In this document: positions 42,090 to 43,160 of the stretch, piece after piece
Layout: each line of letters starts with the position of its first letter
Numbering within the stretch: the first letter of the stretch is position 1
Assembly: GCA_963841445.1 (NCBI GenBank)
Contig: CAWJCP010000006.1
Location: 1 to 43,160, forward strand
Source of the DNA: Mayfieldus sp963841445
Lineage (GTDB): Bacteria; Actinomycetota; Thermoleophilia; Solirubrobacterales; 70-9
Reading direction: 5' to 3'
DNA length: 43,160 bases
Translations under genes and position numbers: made by a program
The notes under the pieces: model-generated
What the model was told of the DNA's origin: nothing
Seen by the model: only the letters and a program-made list of their open reading frames with translations
The model's database searches: none

Positions 42090-42325
42090 GTCGCACTGCT
42101 GCCGTCCAGCTCGACGATCTCGAAGTCCTCGATCAGCGGGTTGGCGAGCAGCTTCTCGCAGAGGGCCGGGATCTCGTCGGCGTTCTCCGCCTCGAGCTCG
42201 ACCATCCGGCCGACCCGCACGTGGGTAATGTCCTCGAAGCCGAGCGCCGGCAGCGCTCGCTCGACCGCCTTGCCCTGCGGGTCGAGGATGCCCTGCTTGG
42301 GCCGGATCAGGACCCTTGCCTTCAC
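42086..42325 (-). CDS. purS: phosphoribosylformylglycinamidine synthase subunit PurS
   Basis: A 79-residue structural subunit that holds PurQ and PurL together. It reads VKARVLIRPKQGILDPQGKA, then RALPALGFEDITHVRVGRMV and CEKLLANPLIEDFEIVEL, the full PurS pattern. A longer frame exists upstream, but the GTG at 42325 starts the first strand and gives the family's usual length of about 80. It is the first gene of purSQL; the 100 bases before it hold the promoter, in which I find no clear boxes. Confidence 0.95.
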   Translation of the reverse strand: MKARVLIRPKQGILDPQGKAVERALPALGFEDITHVRVGRMVELEAENADEIPALCEKLLANPLIEDFEIVELDGSSAT

Positions 42326-42428
42326 GGGCCTCAGATTACGGCCTCGGCGTGATGCACCGATCACGGCGCGGCCGTGCGCCCCACCGGCCTGACCGGACGG
42401 AGCGCACGTCCACTAGGTTGCCGCGCCG

Positions 42429-43013
42429 CTACTTGAGCAGCGGGTACGCGCAGTGGTACTCCGACGCCGTCAAGGTCGAGGTCGTGGAGACGCCCCCGTT
42501 GTTGAAGACGACGACGGTCGTGCTGCCCGTGCCGATGATCGAGTCCGTGTAGGACGCATCGGGCGCCGGCCCGTTGCCGAGGTCGATCTTGCCCCGCACT
42601 GAACGCAGCATCAAGGTCGTCGGCAGAAAGCCACCGTTGTTCGCGCAGTCATCGGAGGCAGCGAAGACGCCTGCCGCCGGTCCGCGCGCCGCGGTGTCGA
42701 AGCAATAGCCCCCGATCAGGGTGGTCCCGGCCGGGCACTGGGCGGCGTGTCCGTTGACAGCGCTGGCGTCCTTGGCGCTCGCCACCGAGAGCTTCGGGGC
42801 CCTGGCGGTGATCCGCTTGTCGGAGATTTTGCGTGCTCTCTTGTTGGCGATCTTGCGGATCAGCTTCTTGACCTGCTTCTTCTCACCATGGCTCAGACCG
42901 CTGATCGTCGCTCCTCCCTCGGCGACGGCGGTGCCGCCGACCGCGGCGACGAGCGCCACGATCGCGAGCAGCAGAGCCGGCGACGGGCGTCGCCGTCTGG
43001 TCCTTCGTCTCAT
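42429..43013 (-). CDS. small secreted protein, unknown function
   Basis: A 194-residue protein. A very basic start (MRRRTRRRRPSPALLLAIVA) leads into a hydrophobic signal and an AxA-like end (VGGTAVAEGG). A Lys/Arg-rich stretch (LSHGEKKQVKKLIRKIANKR) follows, then a Gly/Ser/Thr-rich beta domain with four Cys (QCPAGTTLIGGYCFD, DDCANNGG, EYHCAYP) that could form two disulfides. This start (PSPAL, then VA-rich and GGTA(V/Y)A) recurs in many secreted proteins of Thermoleophilia, in my recollection. GGGGAG lies upstream of the ATG. It is probably extracellular or wall-associated. Confidence 0.75.
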   Translation of the reverse strand: MRRRTRRRRPSPALLLAIVALVAAVGGTAVAEGGATISGLSHGEKKQVKKLIRKIANKRARKISDKRITARAPKLSVASAKDASAVNGHAAQCPAGTTLIGGYCFDTAARGPAAGVFAASDDCANNGGFLPTTLMLRSVRGKIDLGNGPAPDASYTDSIIGTGSTTVVVFNNGGVSTTSTLTASEYHCAYPLLK

Positions 43014-43160
43014 CGATGCTCCCCTTCCCCCTTGCCTTCTGCCGCTCCGCGGCTTTCGCCGCGTCCCTGACCGCGATGCGGAATTTGGCTGTCTGAAAGT
43101 CGAACGGTTGCTCAGAGGCGGGCGATTGTCAAGCTGACCGCCGCCGACCGACCCGAATCA

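Overview
The window is GC-rich, tightly packed chromosomal DNA. It probably comes from an actinobacterium of the Thermoleophilia/Solirubrobacterales type. That is an inference from the small-type PurL with separate PurS and PurQ, the many ATGA/GTGA gene overlaps, frequent GTG starts, Bkd plus mitochondrial-type PDH complexes, and lineage-typical small secreted and acidic proteins. No phage, IS element, CRISPR array or rRNA is visible. The first 187 bases hold no gene I can support.

Layout. 0.2-2 kb: a SAM methyltransferase and a short-chain dehydrogenase. 1.9-5.2 kb (minus): a flavoprotein / DUF1365 / cyclopropane-fatty-acid-synthase-like methyltransferase operon for lipid modification, preceded by a 28-residue ORF. 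5.3-8.7 kb: a CrtI/PYROXD2-like flavoprotein, an enol-lactonase-like hydrolase, an alkyltransferase-like DNA repair protein and a frameshifted GAP-family membrane protein. 8.8-12.9 kb: two tRNA-Ala genes in opposite orientation flank a diguanylate cyclase, an acidic disordered protein with an apparent frameshift, and glutamate dehydrogenase. 12.9-22 kb (minus): one long run of overlapping genes, bkdA-bkdB-bkdC (branched-chain 2-oxoacid dehydrogenase), a Leu/Val dehydrogenase, an SRPBCC protein, lipB, lipA, a membrane protein, rhomboid protease and a D-Ala-D-Ala carboxypeptidase. 22.2-29.1 kb (minus): thiE, a membrane protein, lpd (E3), a DsbA-fold isomerase, then pdhA, pdhB and pdhC. 29.2-31.4 kb (plus): a TPP riboswitch ahead of thiO and a fused thiS-thiG, followed by tRNA-Lys. 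31.5-42.4 kb: purine synthesis genes purH, purN, purF and purSQL on the minus strand, interleaved with a lipoprotein, a secreted protein, a SnoaL-like protein and a DrrAB-type ABC exporter. A small secreted protein ends the window.

The genes share a theme. Two complete lipoyl/TPP-dependent 2-oxoacid dehydrogenase complexes lie next to the genes that make their cofactors: octanoyl transfer and lipoyl synthesis (lipB, lipA), and thiamine synthesis (thiE, thiO, thiSG). Leu/Val dehydrogenase would feed branched 2-oxoacids to Bkd.

The most novel observation is a short (about 40 bp) palindromic repeat. One copy lies in frame inside lipB, beside the catalytic lysine. A second fills the purS-purQ spacer, a truncated copy fills the purQ-purL spacer, and a probable fourth lies at the 5' end of the DsbA-like gene. 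The lipB and purQ copies match at 34 of 40 positions, show a compensatory change within the stem, and read in the same frame. This resembles the Rickettsia palindromic elements or mycobacterial MIRUs in behaviour, but I do not recognise the sequence.
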